From NCBI GenBank assembly GCA_964501705.1, contig CAZCUQ010000059.1:1-11804 (forward strand): a stretch of DNA of 11,804 nucleotides, given 5' to 3'. The position numbers and the translations under genes were made by a program. Position 1 is the stretch's first letter. The number at the start of each line of letters is the position of its first letter. The stretch comes from RGIG4694 sp964501705. GTDB taxonomy: Bacteria; Bacillota; Clostridia; Oscillospirales; Ruminococcaceae. The notes beneath the pieces were generated by a model. It was not told the origin of the DNA. It searched no databases and was given only the letters and a program-made list of their open reading frames with translations. Below, piece by piece: positions 1-7,049 of the stretch.

Positions 1-350
1 CTCTCACATCTTCCGTAAACGGGGTACTGTCGGTAGTGATCGCTGTTCCTCTCTACTTCGCGCTGTCAAAAGCGCTTTCCCATACGGGAATGGCGAAATT
101 CATCTTTGAAAAACAGGAGAAAAAGGGATATCTTAATCCCCTCACCGCATTTCTGACTGCTTTTGCGGTAACAGTGACGGCGATCTTCGGAATTAATCTC
201 GCAAATACAAGTAAGCAAAAGGCTGCTCAAACAGAAAAAGAAGCCGCTTATGAACAGGAGATCGAAAATCTTCAGTCGCAGATAGATTTTCTTTCGGAGA
301 CACTCGGTGTGGAGATCCCCTCCCCTGAGATCACCGAAACGGAAGAATAA
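1..350 (+). CDS. C-terminal part of a membrane protein, possibly an ECF transporter S component (5'-truncated by window edge)
   Basis: The reading frame is open from the first complete codon at position 3 to TAA at 348-350. A GTG at 36 lies inside a hydrophobic segment, so it is not a believable start and the gene begins outside the window. About 116 residues are visible. There are two membrane segments: one rich in V, I and A around the NGVLSVVIAVPLYFAL stretch, and one around LTAFLTAFAVTVTAIFG. A charged, glutamate-rich tail of about 45 residues follows, with heptad-like spacing that suggests a short cytoplasmic coiled coil. The first segment resembles the end of substrate-binding (S) components of ECF vitamin or metabolite importers. 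That resemblance is from memory and the substrate cannot be read. Another small multi-pass transporter is possible. A weak hairpin and T-run follow the stop. Confidence 0.45.
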   Translation, partial: LTSSVNGVLSVVIAVPLYFALSKALSHTGMAKFIFEKQEKKGYLNPLTAFLTAFAVTVTAIFGINLANTSKQKAAQTEKEAAYEQEIENLQSQIDFLSETLGVEIPSPEITETEE

Positions 351-363
351 ATCATTTCTTCAT

Positions 364-396
364 GAGCCCGGATGTCATCCGTGATCTGTTTTTTTT
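364..396 (+). terminator. Probable weak Rho-independent terminator
   Basis: A short inverted repeat, CGGAT at 369-373 and ATCCG at 377-381 around a 3-nt loop, can be extended outward with mismatches to about 364-386. A run of eight Ts (389-396) follows. It sits 14 nt after the stop of the first gene and ahead of the next promoter. The stem is short and imperfect, so the call is tentative. Confidence 0.4.
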
Positions 397-416
397 GGAA
401 AAATAGCTGTAAACTA

Positions 417-445
417 TTGAAATTTTTAAATTATAATGATATAAT
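417..445 (+). promoter_or_regulatory. Sigma-A type promoter for the 889-residue permease
   Basis: TTGAAA at 417-422 (5 of 6 matches to the -35 consensus) and a perfect TATAAT at 440-445 are separated by exactly 17 bp of very AT-rich DNA. Transcription would begin near 452, giving a leader of about 35 nt. The ribosome binding site AAGGAG lies at 472-477, 9 nt before the ATG at 487. The permease therefore has its own promoter and does not depend on the upstream gene. Confidence 0.8.
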
Positions 446-486
446 TATAATATTAAATAGGTTTTGCTAAAAAGGAGAAACAGATC

Positions 487-3156
487 ATGAATGTTCTCGC
501 TTCAACGGCGGCAGGATATATTAAAATGCAGAAAAGACATACGGCTCTTACCATAATCGGAATAATCCTCTCGGTTGTTCTGATGACGGTCATACTTATC
601 TCGGCAAGCACCGTTCTGAAAACTGCAGGAAATATCACTGAATATACCGACGGCACATATGACGTTATTTTTAACGAGCTTGACAAGGAAAGTGTTATTG
701 CCATAAATAATATGGATATTTTTGAGTCGCGTTGTCTTTACAGTATTTCTTCATACACAGATATTGTAAGGTCGGATCTCGGAGAGTATTCCTCGGTAAG
801 ATATCTTGCCGATAAGGACGGTAATCTTATTTCGGATTCTTTCCTGAGACTCGGTACCGAAGGTCTGGAGATGATGCCGTCGGAAATGACAGATCTTATC
901 GACGGAAGACTTCCCGTAAAAGACGGAGAGATTGCCCTTTCCGAAGCGGATGCGGAGCTTTTCGGAAATTTATCGGTCGGCGACAGCATATCCTTCGCAC
1001 GTTATGCTGTCGAAAATAAAATAACCCCCGATTCCGAGGATATTTCCGTGGATGATGATCTGTCAATCCAAGGATACATTATCCCTGAACAGCTGATAAG
1101 TCATTACCGGATTACGGAGGGAAAGATAATCACGTTTGAGATCGTGGGGATAACTTCAAAGACAGGCGCTGTCTTCTACGGCGATACTGTTATGAAGTCC
1201 TTTGTAAAGGAAAAGGACAAGCTCCTTCTGCGATTCGGAAGCGAACAGTATGACTATTACTGGGATCTTCACTATGCTTTTCAGGATAAGGGACTTGAAA
1301 TCAACGATTTTGACTACGCCATGAATCAGCAGTATCTGAACCTTTCGGGCAGAGGCGTCACCGCAAAATCTTTTTCAACCGTGCTTTACGCTCTTATCTA
1401 TCTCATAATTCTCTTTATCATGTTCTGCGTGAGAATGGTTATAGATAATTCCTTTGAAATTTCCTCACATGAGAGGATACGTCAATACGGAGTTATCCGC
1501 GCTGTCGGAGCATCAAAAAAACAGATCCTCGGAATTATCGCCTGCGAAGCGCTGTTGCTGTCGGCTGTCGGCGTTCCCATCGGAATGCTTATCGGTACGG
1601 GAGTTTCGTTTATACTGTATCTTGTAATAGGCGCAAATCAAACGCTTTCTTCACTCGTCGAAGGAGCAAGCCTTTCGGATATGCTTGAATTCAGCGCACC
1701 TTGGTGGGTATTTGCCTCATCTGCGTTTATCGGAGTGTTCTGGGTGCTTATCTCAGCTATCGGAACGGGAATGAGAGTAAATAAATTCTCTCCTGTTGAA
1801 GCAATGTCATCCGCTTCAAAGAAGATAAAACTCGGCAGACCCGAAAGAAAAGCTAAGGAAGGCAAAGGCGGAGTTGAATGGCTGATAGCTTTCAGAAGCA
1901 TAAGACGCAACAACAAAAGATTCCTTATCACTCTTATTTCAATGGCAATAAGCGTGGTAATGTACGCGGGATTTTCATATGCCGCTGAGGTCTGCGAGGA
2001 CAGCTACATTGATGAATACTCCGAAAGCAAAAAACCTTACGGATTTGAACTGAATCTTATAGATATCGAAAAGGATGATACCGCAAAAGAAGCCGCGGAA
2101 ATGGAAGAATCCGGGCATTTTGAAAATATCCAGTATGATTCATATCTTGTTTTCTTTACTCAAAGCGATGAAAATACAAGCAGTAATGAAAAAATTGCGG
2201 GAATATACTATCTGTATGTTCACCCAATCAACGCAAATACCTACAAACGTCTTACGGGAAAAGACGATTTTGATGATTTTGAAAGCAGCAACGGGGTCAT
2301 TATCAATACCGAGGTTCATAACAGTGAATCGAAAAATGACGAAACCTATGAGCTTTACAGCGTTCTCCCTAAAACAATAGTATCAAGTATCATGGTCGAC
2401 TACACAAATTATGATCCGTTAAGCTTTCCTCTTTACGGCTCATTCACAACGGATATTGATATCTACAAAAGCTATACCGGCAGCATAATCGGCTGTATCG
2501 CGGAAAAGAATTTTGATGAGCTCGTAAGTCAGATAGGAGCTGATTCCGCTTCGATTTACTGCGGAGATATCAACGGCGAAAGAGCGTATTTATATCCGCG
2601 AACTATCTATGCCGACGCAAAAGAAGGCGATTACAAGGGAGCTTTGAACTGGCTTAACAGGCATTATTACGATTATTTCACCGACAATTACCGCAAGGCG
2701 GAATATGCCGGAGCTGTGCTGGAGCTTGTAAAGCTCTGCGGGTATATCCTGATCGTTTTATTTACTCTGATTGCGGCGGTAAATATCATAAACATCATAT
2801 CTACAAACGTTCTGAACCGTACATCCGAAATAGGAATGTTAAGAGCCTGCGGAATGTCCTCGTTCCAAATATATAAAATGGTAGCTTCCGAGAGCGTGCT
2901 TTATGCGGGAATTGCAAGTATTTCCGCCGCGCTCGTCATTGAGGGAGTGGTAGCTATCGTTTGGGCGCCGTTCTACTTTCAGCTGGGACCTTTCAGACAA
3001 ACGGATCTGCCCGTTACATTGTCATTCTTTGAACCGATAAAATATCTGATAATCGGAGCTGTGGGAGCGTTTATCATTGGAGCCGCAGCTGTGATACCCG
3101 CAGCGCGAAGGATAATCAAAACGCCGATAATAGACGCAGTTGAAAAGGTGAACTAA
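487..3156 (+). CDS. FtsX/MacB-type ABC transporter permease, 889 residues, no adjacent ATPase
   Basis: Membrane subunit of a type VII ABC transporter. Eight membrane segments are visible in the 1+3+1+3 pattern of a duplicated FtsX permease: about residues 20-42, 297-320, 348-380, 405-425, 476-498, 748-772, 803-828 and 850-870. Two extracytoplasmic domains of roughly 250 residues lie at 43-296 and 499-747. Each FtsX unit carries the typical cytoplasmic element after its first helix: RIRQYGVIRAVGASKKQI near 330-347 and RTSEIGMLRACGMSSFQI near 778-795. This is the region that contacts the ATPase in the family. Such proteins use ATP hydrolysis in the cytoplasm to drive conformational work outside, for example lipoprotein release, peptide-antibiotic resistance or signalling to hydrolases; the substrate here is unknown. 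AAGGAG lies 9 nt before the ATG. Neither flanking gene encodes an ATPase, which is unusual because family members normally sit in an operon with one. Confidence 0.88.
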   Translation: MNVLASTAAGYIKMQKRHTALTIIGIILSVVLMTVILISASTVLKTAGNITEYTDGTYDVIFNELDKESVIAINNMDIFESRCLYSISSYTDIVRSDLGEYSSVRYLADKDGNLISDSFLRLGTEGLEMMPSEMTDLIDGRLPVKDGEIALSEADAELFGNLSVGDSISFARYAVENKITPDSEDISVDDDLSIQGYIIPEQLISHYRITEGKIITFEIVGITSKTGAVFYGDTVMKSFVKEKDKLLLRFGSEQYDYYWDLHYAFQDKGLEINDFDYAMNQQYLNLSGRGVTAKSFSTVLYALIYLIILFIMFCVRMVIDNSFEISSHERIRQYGVIRAVGASKKQILGIIACEALLLSAVGVPIGMLIGTGVSFILYLVIGANQTLSSLVEGASLSDMLEFSAPWWVFASSAFIGVFWVLISAIGTGMRVNKFSPVEAMSSASKKIKLGRPERKAKEGKGGVEWLIAFRSIRRNNKRFLITLISMAISVVMYAGFSYAAEVCEDSYIDEYSESKKPYGFELNLIDIEKDDTAKEAAEMEESGHFENIQYDSYLVFFTQSDENTSSNEKIAGIYYLYVHPINANTYKRLTGKDDFDDFESSNGVIINTEVHNSESKNDETYELYSVLPKTIVSSIMVDYTNYDPLSFPLYGSFTTDIDIYKSYTGSIIGCIAEKNFDELVSQIGADSASIYCGDINGERAYLYPRTIYADAKEGDYKGALNWLNRHYYDYFTDNYRKAEYAGAVLELVKLCGYILIVLFTLIAAVNIINIISTNVLNRTSEIGMLRACGMSSFQIYKMVASESVLYAGIASISAALVIEGVVAIVWAPFYFQLGPFRQTDLPVTLSFFEPIKYLIIGAVGAFIIGAAAVIPAARRIIKTPIIDAVEKVN

Positions 3157-3193
3157 AAAATATCGCGGAGAAATAATTCTCCGCGATATTTTT
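3156..3193. terminator. Bidirectional Rho-independent terminator between convergent genes
   Basis: A perfect 12-bp stem, TATCGCGGAGAA at 3161-3172 and TTCTCCGCGATA at 3177-3188, encloses a 4-nt loop. It is extended by five A-T pairs (3156-3160 with 3189-3193). The T-run serves the + strand permease and the A-run becomes a U-run for the - strand GH74 gene. The hairpin overlaps the last base of the permease stop codon and ends 3 nt before the GH74 stop codon, so one element serves both transcripts. Confidence 0.93.
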
Positions 3194-3195
3194 AT

Positions 3196-5424
3196 TTACT
3201 TTTCGATTTTATCGCAGTAGACGATTCCAAGACCTACCGTACTCATATAACACCTGCCGTAAACGTTAAGGTCACCGCAGATAAACTGTCCGTTGCCCAT
3301 TCCGCCGAACTCGTGATAGTCGTCGTTTACTCTCGACCATGTTTGTCCGTTGTCCTCGGACATATATATCCCCTCCGTGTCCTCGGTTTTGGGACAGCCC
3401 CAGATATAGATAACATAGGGATCACCATCGTTTTTGGGTTTTCCGAGACTTACCGCCGAGCAAGCTTTCAAGGTTTCATTCTGCGTCAGCGTCTTACCGT
3501 AATCCTCGGTGTAGAAGAGCGCTCCTCCCGGAAGATAAAACGCTCCCTCTTTGCCCGGAACCACACAGAGACGCTGATAATCGACTATAGCCTCCGCTGT
3601 TCTCTCAAAGGTCTTGCCCTTATCGGAGCTTACAAAAAGAGTACTCGATGAGCAGGCATATACATAATCGGGATTTACGCTGTCTCCCGCAAAATATACA
3701 CTTGTTCCCGACATTCCCTCAATTTTGTTCCATGTTTCTCCCCTGTCGGATGTACTGTATGAAACCGCGCCGTTTTCGGGACTCCAGAAGATAACGCTTC
3801 CGTCGGCGTTCAGACCGACTCTTCCCTTATAGTTGTTCTTATCGGGATCGGGTTTGTTTTCGATATATGTCCATGTTTCCCCGCCGTCCTCGGTATAGAG
3901 GATCTTCTGACCATTTTCGTCTCCGCCTGTCTTTACCCAGACATCTTTGTTTCCCGCCGCGACAGCGATGCTCGTACAGGTTCCTATCTGCTCGGTATGG
4001 CGTTTCGGAGCGGAGAAGATATCCTCGTGAACGAATCCGTCATAATCCCCTATCGCGGAAATAAGCGGATAATCGGGAAGGGTGACCATTTCAAGCGGAA
4101 CAGTCTCCTCTATACCCTTTGAGTTAAAGTAAAACTCCGGAGTATCGTCCCAGATATTGTCACAGGCAAAAATACCGTTGCCCGAATTTACCATTATTTT
4201 GCTGTCATTAAAAGGATCCATTGCAAGACAGCTGCACCAGTGGATAGAGGCGTTGCTTATCCAGTCCATGCCGTTTGACGAGAACGTCCAGCTTTCCGAA
4301 ACATCTTTCCAAGTCTCTCCGCCGTCTGTTGAAGTATAGAATTTATCTCCGTAAGCACCGTTCGGCTGTTCATCCCAGACCTCCGTGGTAACGCATACAA
4401 GCTTATTGTCGTCATTCGGACTTATCGCTATATCTCCGAGAGAATTCGGAATAGGGAAATTTATCTGCTCCGCGTTATTTCCGTCGTATCTGTAAATACA
4501 GCCCTTCATGGCGTTCCACGGACCCTCGTTATTTGCGTAGACAACATAAAGTCTTCCTTTGGAATCAAGCCTCATTCTCTGCGGCATATATTCGGTATAG
4601 CCGCCGGAAATCGGGTTAAACGAAGCACCGCCGTCCTCGGATACGTAAACGTTCGTATCATTGCTTCTTGAAACGCTCACGTAGATCTTCTGCGTAGCCT
4701 GTCCGTCGGAACCTGTTGATTCATCGAACACGATACCGTTTATACCGTTTCCGTTTGAGGTGGATTCCACGGGGAAATCAACCTTTTCCCATGTCATTCC
4801 GCCGTCAGATGACTTTATAAGTCCGCCTGTTCTTCCTCCGCAGAAGATGATATCGGTATTGTTCGGGTCAACCGCGATTCTTTCGCCGTTTCCCCTGCCC
4901 ATACCGTTTCCGTGAACTCTTATCTTATCACTGACGTCCACTTGAGTGAAATGCTCTCCGTAGTCGTCCGAAACCATTATGCAGGTCTTTCCGCTGCTGA
5001 AATACTCCGTACCCGCCGCCAAGTAGACCTTAGCCGGATTTTTCGGGTCGCAGGCGATTCCGTCAATTCCGAGAAGTCCCACGTCTTCAACAGATGTATC
5101 ATAGGAAAGGCATATCCATTTTTTATTTTCATTGTCCCATCTGTAAGCGCCGCCCACATCGGTCCTCGCATAGAAAAGTCCTTCCTCGGACGTGCTTATT
5201 ATACCCGTAACGAATCCGCCTCCGCTGATATCGACCTGACCGTAGGTCCAGTCGGAATTACTGTATCTTCCGTCATCTGCGGGAAGCTCCTCTGCGGCAG
5301 CAGACGTTTCGGATGTTGTTTCGGTTTCCGTTTCTTCAGCGGAATCACCGCAGCCCGAAAGCGCGGAAACACTTACGGTAAAAGCTAAAATCATCGGCAA
5401 AAGTCTTGAAAATCTGACTTTCAT
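3196..5424 (-). CDS. Secreted lipoprotein xyloglucanase, glycoside hydrolase family 74
   Basis: A 742-residue protein likely to cleave the beta-1,4-glucan backbone of xyloglucan at the cell surface. Residues 1-25 form a lipoprotein signal peptide: MKVR, a hydrophobic core, then lipobox L22-S23-G24-C25. A T/S/E-rich linker runs to about residue 52. The GH74 fold starts near 59 (WTYGQVDISGGG) and continues to the C terminus; the closing GRCYMSTVGLGIVYCD stretch (723-738) matches the usual family end. The family's two catalytic aspartates best match D89 (ARTDVGGAYRW) and D460 (AIGDYDGF). Nine Asp-box (BNR) turns of the S-x-D-x-G-x-[TS]-[WF] kind recur, near 152, 205, 262, 365, 511, 558, 599, 639 and 689, as expected for tandem beta-propellers. 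There is no dockerin or carbohydrate-binding module, so it is probably membrane-tethered and not cellulosomal. AAGGAG lies 10 nt before the ATG, with a consensus promoter upstream. No other xyloglucan genes are in view. Confidence 0.92.
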   Translation of the reverse strand: MKVRFSRLLPMILAFTVSVSALSGCGDSAEETETETTSETSAAAEELPADDGRYSNSDWTYGQVDISGGGFVTGIISTSEEGLFYARTDVGGAYRWDNENKKWICLSYDTSVEDVGLLGIDGIACDPKNPAKVYLAAGTEYFSSGKTCIMVSDDYGEHFTQVDVSDKIRVHGNGMGRGNGERIAVDPNNTDIIFCGGRTGGLIKSSDGGMTWEKVDFPVESTSNGNGINGIVFDESTGSDGQATQKIYVSVSRSNDTNVYVSEDGGASFNPISGGYTEYMPQRMRLDSKGRLYVVYANNEGPWNAMKGCIYRYDGNNAEQINFPIPNSLGDIAISPNDDNKLVCVTTEVWDEQPNGAYGDKFYTSTDGGETWKDVSESWTFSSNGMDWISNASIHWCSCLAMDPFNDSKIMVNSGNGIFACDNIWDDTPEFYFNSKGIEETVPLEMVTLPDYPLISAIGDYDGFVHEDIFSAPKRHTEQIGTCTSIAVAAGNKDVWVKTGGDENGQKILYTEDGGETWTYIENKPDPDKNNYKGRVGLNADGSVIFWSPENGAVSYSTSDRGETWNKIEGMSGTSVYFAGDSVNPDYVYACSSSTLFVSSDKGKTFERTAEAIVDYQRLCVVPGKEGAFYLPGGALFYTEDYGKTLTQNETLKACSAVSLGKPKNDGDPYVIYIWGCPKTEDTEGIYMSEDNGQTWSRVNDDYHEFGGMGNGQFICGDLNVYGRCYMSTVGLGIVYCDKIEK

Positions 5425-5464
5425 ATATACATCGCTCCTTTTATGTAATCCTTTTCATAAACAC

Positions 5465-5493
5465 AGTATAGCACATAAACCTGTTTTTGTCAA
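5465..5493 (-). promoter_or_regulatory. Consensus sigma-A promoter for the GH74 gene
   Basis: On the - strand, a perfect TTGACA (complement of 5488-5493) and TATACT (complement of 5465-5470) are 17 bp apart. They lie in the gap between mntP and the GH74 gene. The start site would be near 5458, giving a leader of about 34 nt. The ribosome binding site AAGGAG is at 5435-5440. The GH74 gene can be transcribed independently of mntP. Confidence 0.85.
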
Positions 5494-5520
5494 TCATTTT
5501 GAGAAAAAAATTACGGAATA

Positions 5521-6093
5521 TCAGCCGCCCGAAAGATGTTCAACGAGAATTTTTATCCCGATGGCAATAAGAATGATTCCTCCCGCGATGGATGCTTTAT
5601 TCCGGTATTTTTTCCCGAATTTATTTCCGATAAAAACTCCGCCGGCCGATATTGAAAATGTCGTTATTCCGATAACCGAAGCGGCAAGCGCAATGTTTAT
5701 TTTCAAAAACGCAAGAGATATACCCACGGCGAGAGCGTCAATGCTCGTAGCTAACGCAAGAATGAATACTTCCTTTAAAAAGGGCGTATTTCCGTCGGAT
5801 ATTTTCTCTTCATCATTCCCGTGAAATATTACGTCGAAGATCATCTTTCCTCCTATAAACGATAGAAGTCCGAATGCTATCCAATGATCGAAACGCGTAA
5901 TGTATTTTTCAAACCCCACTCCGAGAAAATATCCGACAGACGGCATGATTGCCTGAAATCCTCCGAAAAACCCCGCGATAACAAGAGTTTTTTTGCAGGA
6001 TACCTTTTTCATGGCAAGTCCTTTGCATACAGATGCCGCAAACGCGTCCATGGAAAGTCCTGCGCCGATAAGAAATAGCTCACAGATCCCCAT
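5521..6093 (-). CDS. mntP: Manganese efflux pump MntP
   Basis: A 190-residue, six-helix membrane protein of the MntP (YebN, DUF204) family, which exports Mn2+ from the cytoplasm to prevent manganese toxicity. It is the usual length for the family. The two internally repeated halves are clear. Each has the conserved aspartate in a small-residue helix: D16 in GLSMDAFAAS and D119 in ATSIDALAVG. D16 is a residue reported as important in the E. coli protein. Glycine-rich helix elements follow at 41-46 (GFFGGF) and 145-152. Approximate helices: 4-24, 36-57, 68-89, 107-128, 133-153 and 167-187. A ribosome binding site, AAGGAG, lies 9 nt before the ATG. The gene stops 28 nt before the downstream promoter and no strong terminator is seen between, so some readthrough into the GH74 gene is possible. 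Confidence 0.93.
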   Translation of the reverse strand: MGICELFLIGAGLSMDAFAASVCKGLAMKKVSCKKTLVIAGFFGGFQAIMPSVGYFLGVGFEKYITRFDHWIAFGLLSFIGGKMIFDVIFHGNDEEKISDGNTPFLKEVFILALATSIDALAVGISLAFLKINIALAASVIGITTFSISAGGVFIGNKFGKKYRNKASIAGGIILIAIGIKILVEHLSGG

Positions 6094-6120
6094 AATTATT
6101 TCTCCTTTTATTTATTTTTG

Positions 6121-6219
6121 ACAAGCCTCTTTGCAGTTTATATTCTGTATTTAATTTATATTGCCATAAAAGTGTAAAAATGATTATTATCTAAAATCGG
6201 TACGGCATATCGGCTTTGT
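6121..6219 (-). promoter_or_regulatory. Possible structured 5' leader of mntP
   Basis: The mntP leader contains two nested helices on the - strand RNA. An outer one pairs ACAAAGCC (complement of 6212-6219) with GGCTTGT (complement of 6121-6127). An inner one pairs ATATGCC (complement of 6204-6210) with GGCAATAT (complement of 6158-6165). Each is seven pairs with one bulged A. The outer helix begins at the predicted transcription start and ends shortly before the ribosome binding site. Manganese exporter genes often carry a yybP-ykoY riboswitch, but I do not see the conserved bases of that class. The structure may be chance. Confidence 0.25.
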
Positions 6220-6225
6220 TAATAT

Positions 6226-6255
6226 ATTATACAATAAAAATCCGCTGTTTCGTAA
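6226..6255 (-). promoter_or_regulatory. Probable mntP promoter
   Basis: On the - strand, a perfect TATAAT (complement of 6226-6231) is preceded 18 bp upstream by TTACGA (complement of 6250-6255), a partial -35 match. Transcription would start near 6219, leaving a leader of about 125 nt before the mntP ATG. The -35 lies next to the divergent promoter of the ABC operon. Confidence 0.5.
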
Positions 6256-6274
6256 TATTCACGCCTGATAAATA

Positions 6275-6283
6275 TGGTATAAT
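6275..6283 (+). promoter_or_regulatory. Extended -10 promoter for the ABC transporter operon
   Basis: TGGTATAAT at 6275-6283 is a perfect -10 with the TGn extension. No good -35 is found at 16-18 bp, which is acceptable for an extended -10 promoter. The start site would be near 6290, giving a leader of about 45 nt. The ribosome binding site AAGGAG (6319-6324) lies 10 nt before the ATG at 6335. Confidence 0.65.
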
Positions 6284-6334
6284 GTTTATAAATGCTAATA
6301 ATTTTCCTGTTTACTGTCAAGGAGAAATACATAT

Positions 6335-7036
6335 ATGAGTTACGTTTCTTTAAAAAAGGTTTATAAAAGCTATAAAATGGGCGAAATTACTATTACAGCA
6401 TCGGACGGAGTAAGCTTCGATATAGAAAAAGGCGAATTTGCCGTTATCGTCGGCGCGTCGGGAGCGGGTAAAACCACCGTTCTCAATATGCTCGGCGGAA
6501 TGGATCGATGCGACAGCGGACAAATTGTCGTTGACGGAACGGATATCTCGGCGTACAATAAAAAGCAAATGACTTCCTATCGCCGATATGATATCGGTTT
6601 CGTATTCCAGTTCTATAATCTCGTTCAGAATCTCACCGCTCTCGAAAATGTCGAGCTTGCGGCTTCAATTTCCAAAAATTCAAGCGACTGCGCGGAAATA
6701 CTCAAAAGCGTCGGCCTCGGCGAAAGACTTAATAATTTCCCGTCCCAGCTTTCGGGCGGCGAACAGCAGAGAGTTTCGATAGCACGAGCCCTTGCCAAGA
6801 ATCCCAAGCTTCTTCTATGCGACGAGCCTACGGGCGCACTTGACTACAACACGGGAAAAACAATTCTCTCGCTTTTGCATAAGACCTGCCGTGAACAGCA
6901 GAAAACCGTTATTGTAATAACTCACAATCAGGCGATTACTCCCATGGCGGACAGAATAATTACCATGAAAAACAGCAAAGTCTCAAAAATCGTTATTAAC
7001 CGCAAGCCTTCGCCTGTTGAAAGCATTGAATGGTAA
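6335..7036 (+). CDS. ABC transporter ATP-binding protein (MacB/LolD/FtsE type), partner of the downstream permease
   Basis: A 233-residue cytoplasmic ATPase that powers the permease encoded next to it. All nucleotide-binding motifs are intact: Walker A GASGAGKTT at 40-48 (K46), Q-loop glutamine Q92 in FVFQFYNL, signature LSGGEQQR at 139-146, Walker B LLLCDEP at 159-165 with catalytic E164, D-loop GALD at 167-170 and switch histidine H197. The sequence between the Q-loop and signature (FYNLVQNLTALENVELA) is typical of the MacB/LolD subgroup that pairs with FtsX-like permeases. Length is normal for that subgroup. It has its own extended -10 promoter and AAGGAG site. The permease ATG follows the stop after a 13-nt gap, so the two are surely co-transcribed. 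What the transporter moves or signals cannot be read from the sequence. Confidence 0.94.
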   Translation: MSYVSLKKVYKSYKMGEITITASDGVSFDIEKGEFAVIVGASGAGKTTVLNMLGGMDRCDSGQIVVDGTDISAYNKKQMTSYRRYDIGFVFQFYNLVQNLTALENVELAASISKNSSDCAEILKSVGLGERLNNFPSQLSGGEQQRVSIARALAKNPKLLLCDEPTGALDYNTGKTILSLLHKTCREQQKTVIVITHNQAITPMADRIITMKNSKVSKIVINRKPSPVESIEW

Positions 7037-7049
7037 TCGGGTGATAAAA

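Noticed and set aside
4912..5388. 158-codon open frame on the + strand opposite the GH74 gene
   Set aside because: It is antisense to a clear GH74 domain, shows no ribosome binding site, membrane or domain pattern, and follows from codon bias of the real gene.
3196..5424. Sialidase or photosynthesis-repair (Ycf48-like) protein as the identity of the BNR-repeat protein
   Set aside because: The N-terminal ISGGGFVTGI and ARTDVGGAYRW stretches, the AIGDYDGF site and the C-terminal end are characteristic of GH74, and the length of two propellers fits.
5494..5530. Possible mntP terminator: CGG/CCG hairpin plus A-run at 5504-5510 (U-run on the - strand)
   Set aside because: The stem is only three or four pairs with a long loop, too weak to call. 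Readthrough into the GH74 gene remains open.
6307..6317. 11-bp repeat CTGTTTACTGT shared with 11557-11567, both in leaders of + strand genes
   Set aside because: Several chance 11-mer repeats are expected in a window of this size and AT content, the distance to the -10 differs (24 versus 12 nt), and there is no dyad symmetry.
6094..6334. yybP-ykoY manganese riboswitch or MntR operator upstream of mntP
   Set aside because: I looked for the conserved riboswitch bases and for a TTTGCC-type MntR palindrome on both strands and found neither.
7017..7049. Earlier TTG start for the large permease, overlapping the ATPase gene
   Set aside because: It would add 11 residues with no ribosome binding site. 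ATG 7050 has GGTGAT at a sensible distance and gives the normal basic N terminus before the first helix.
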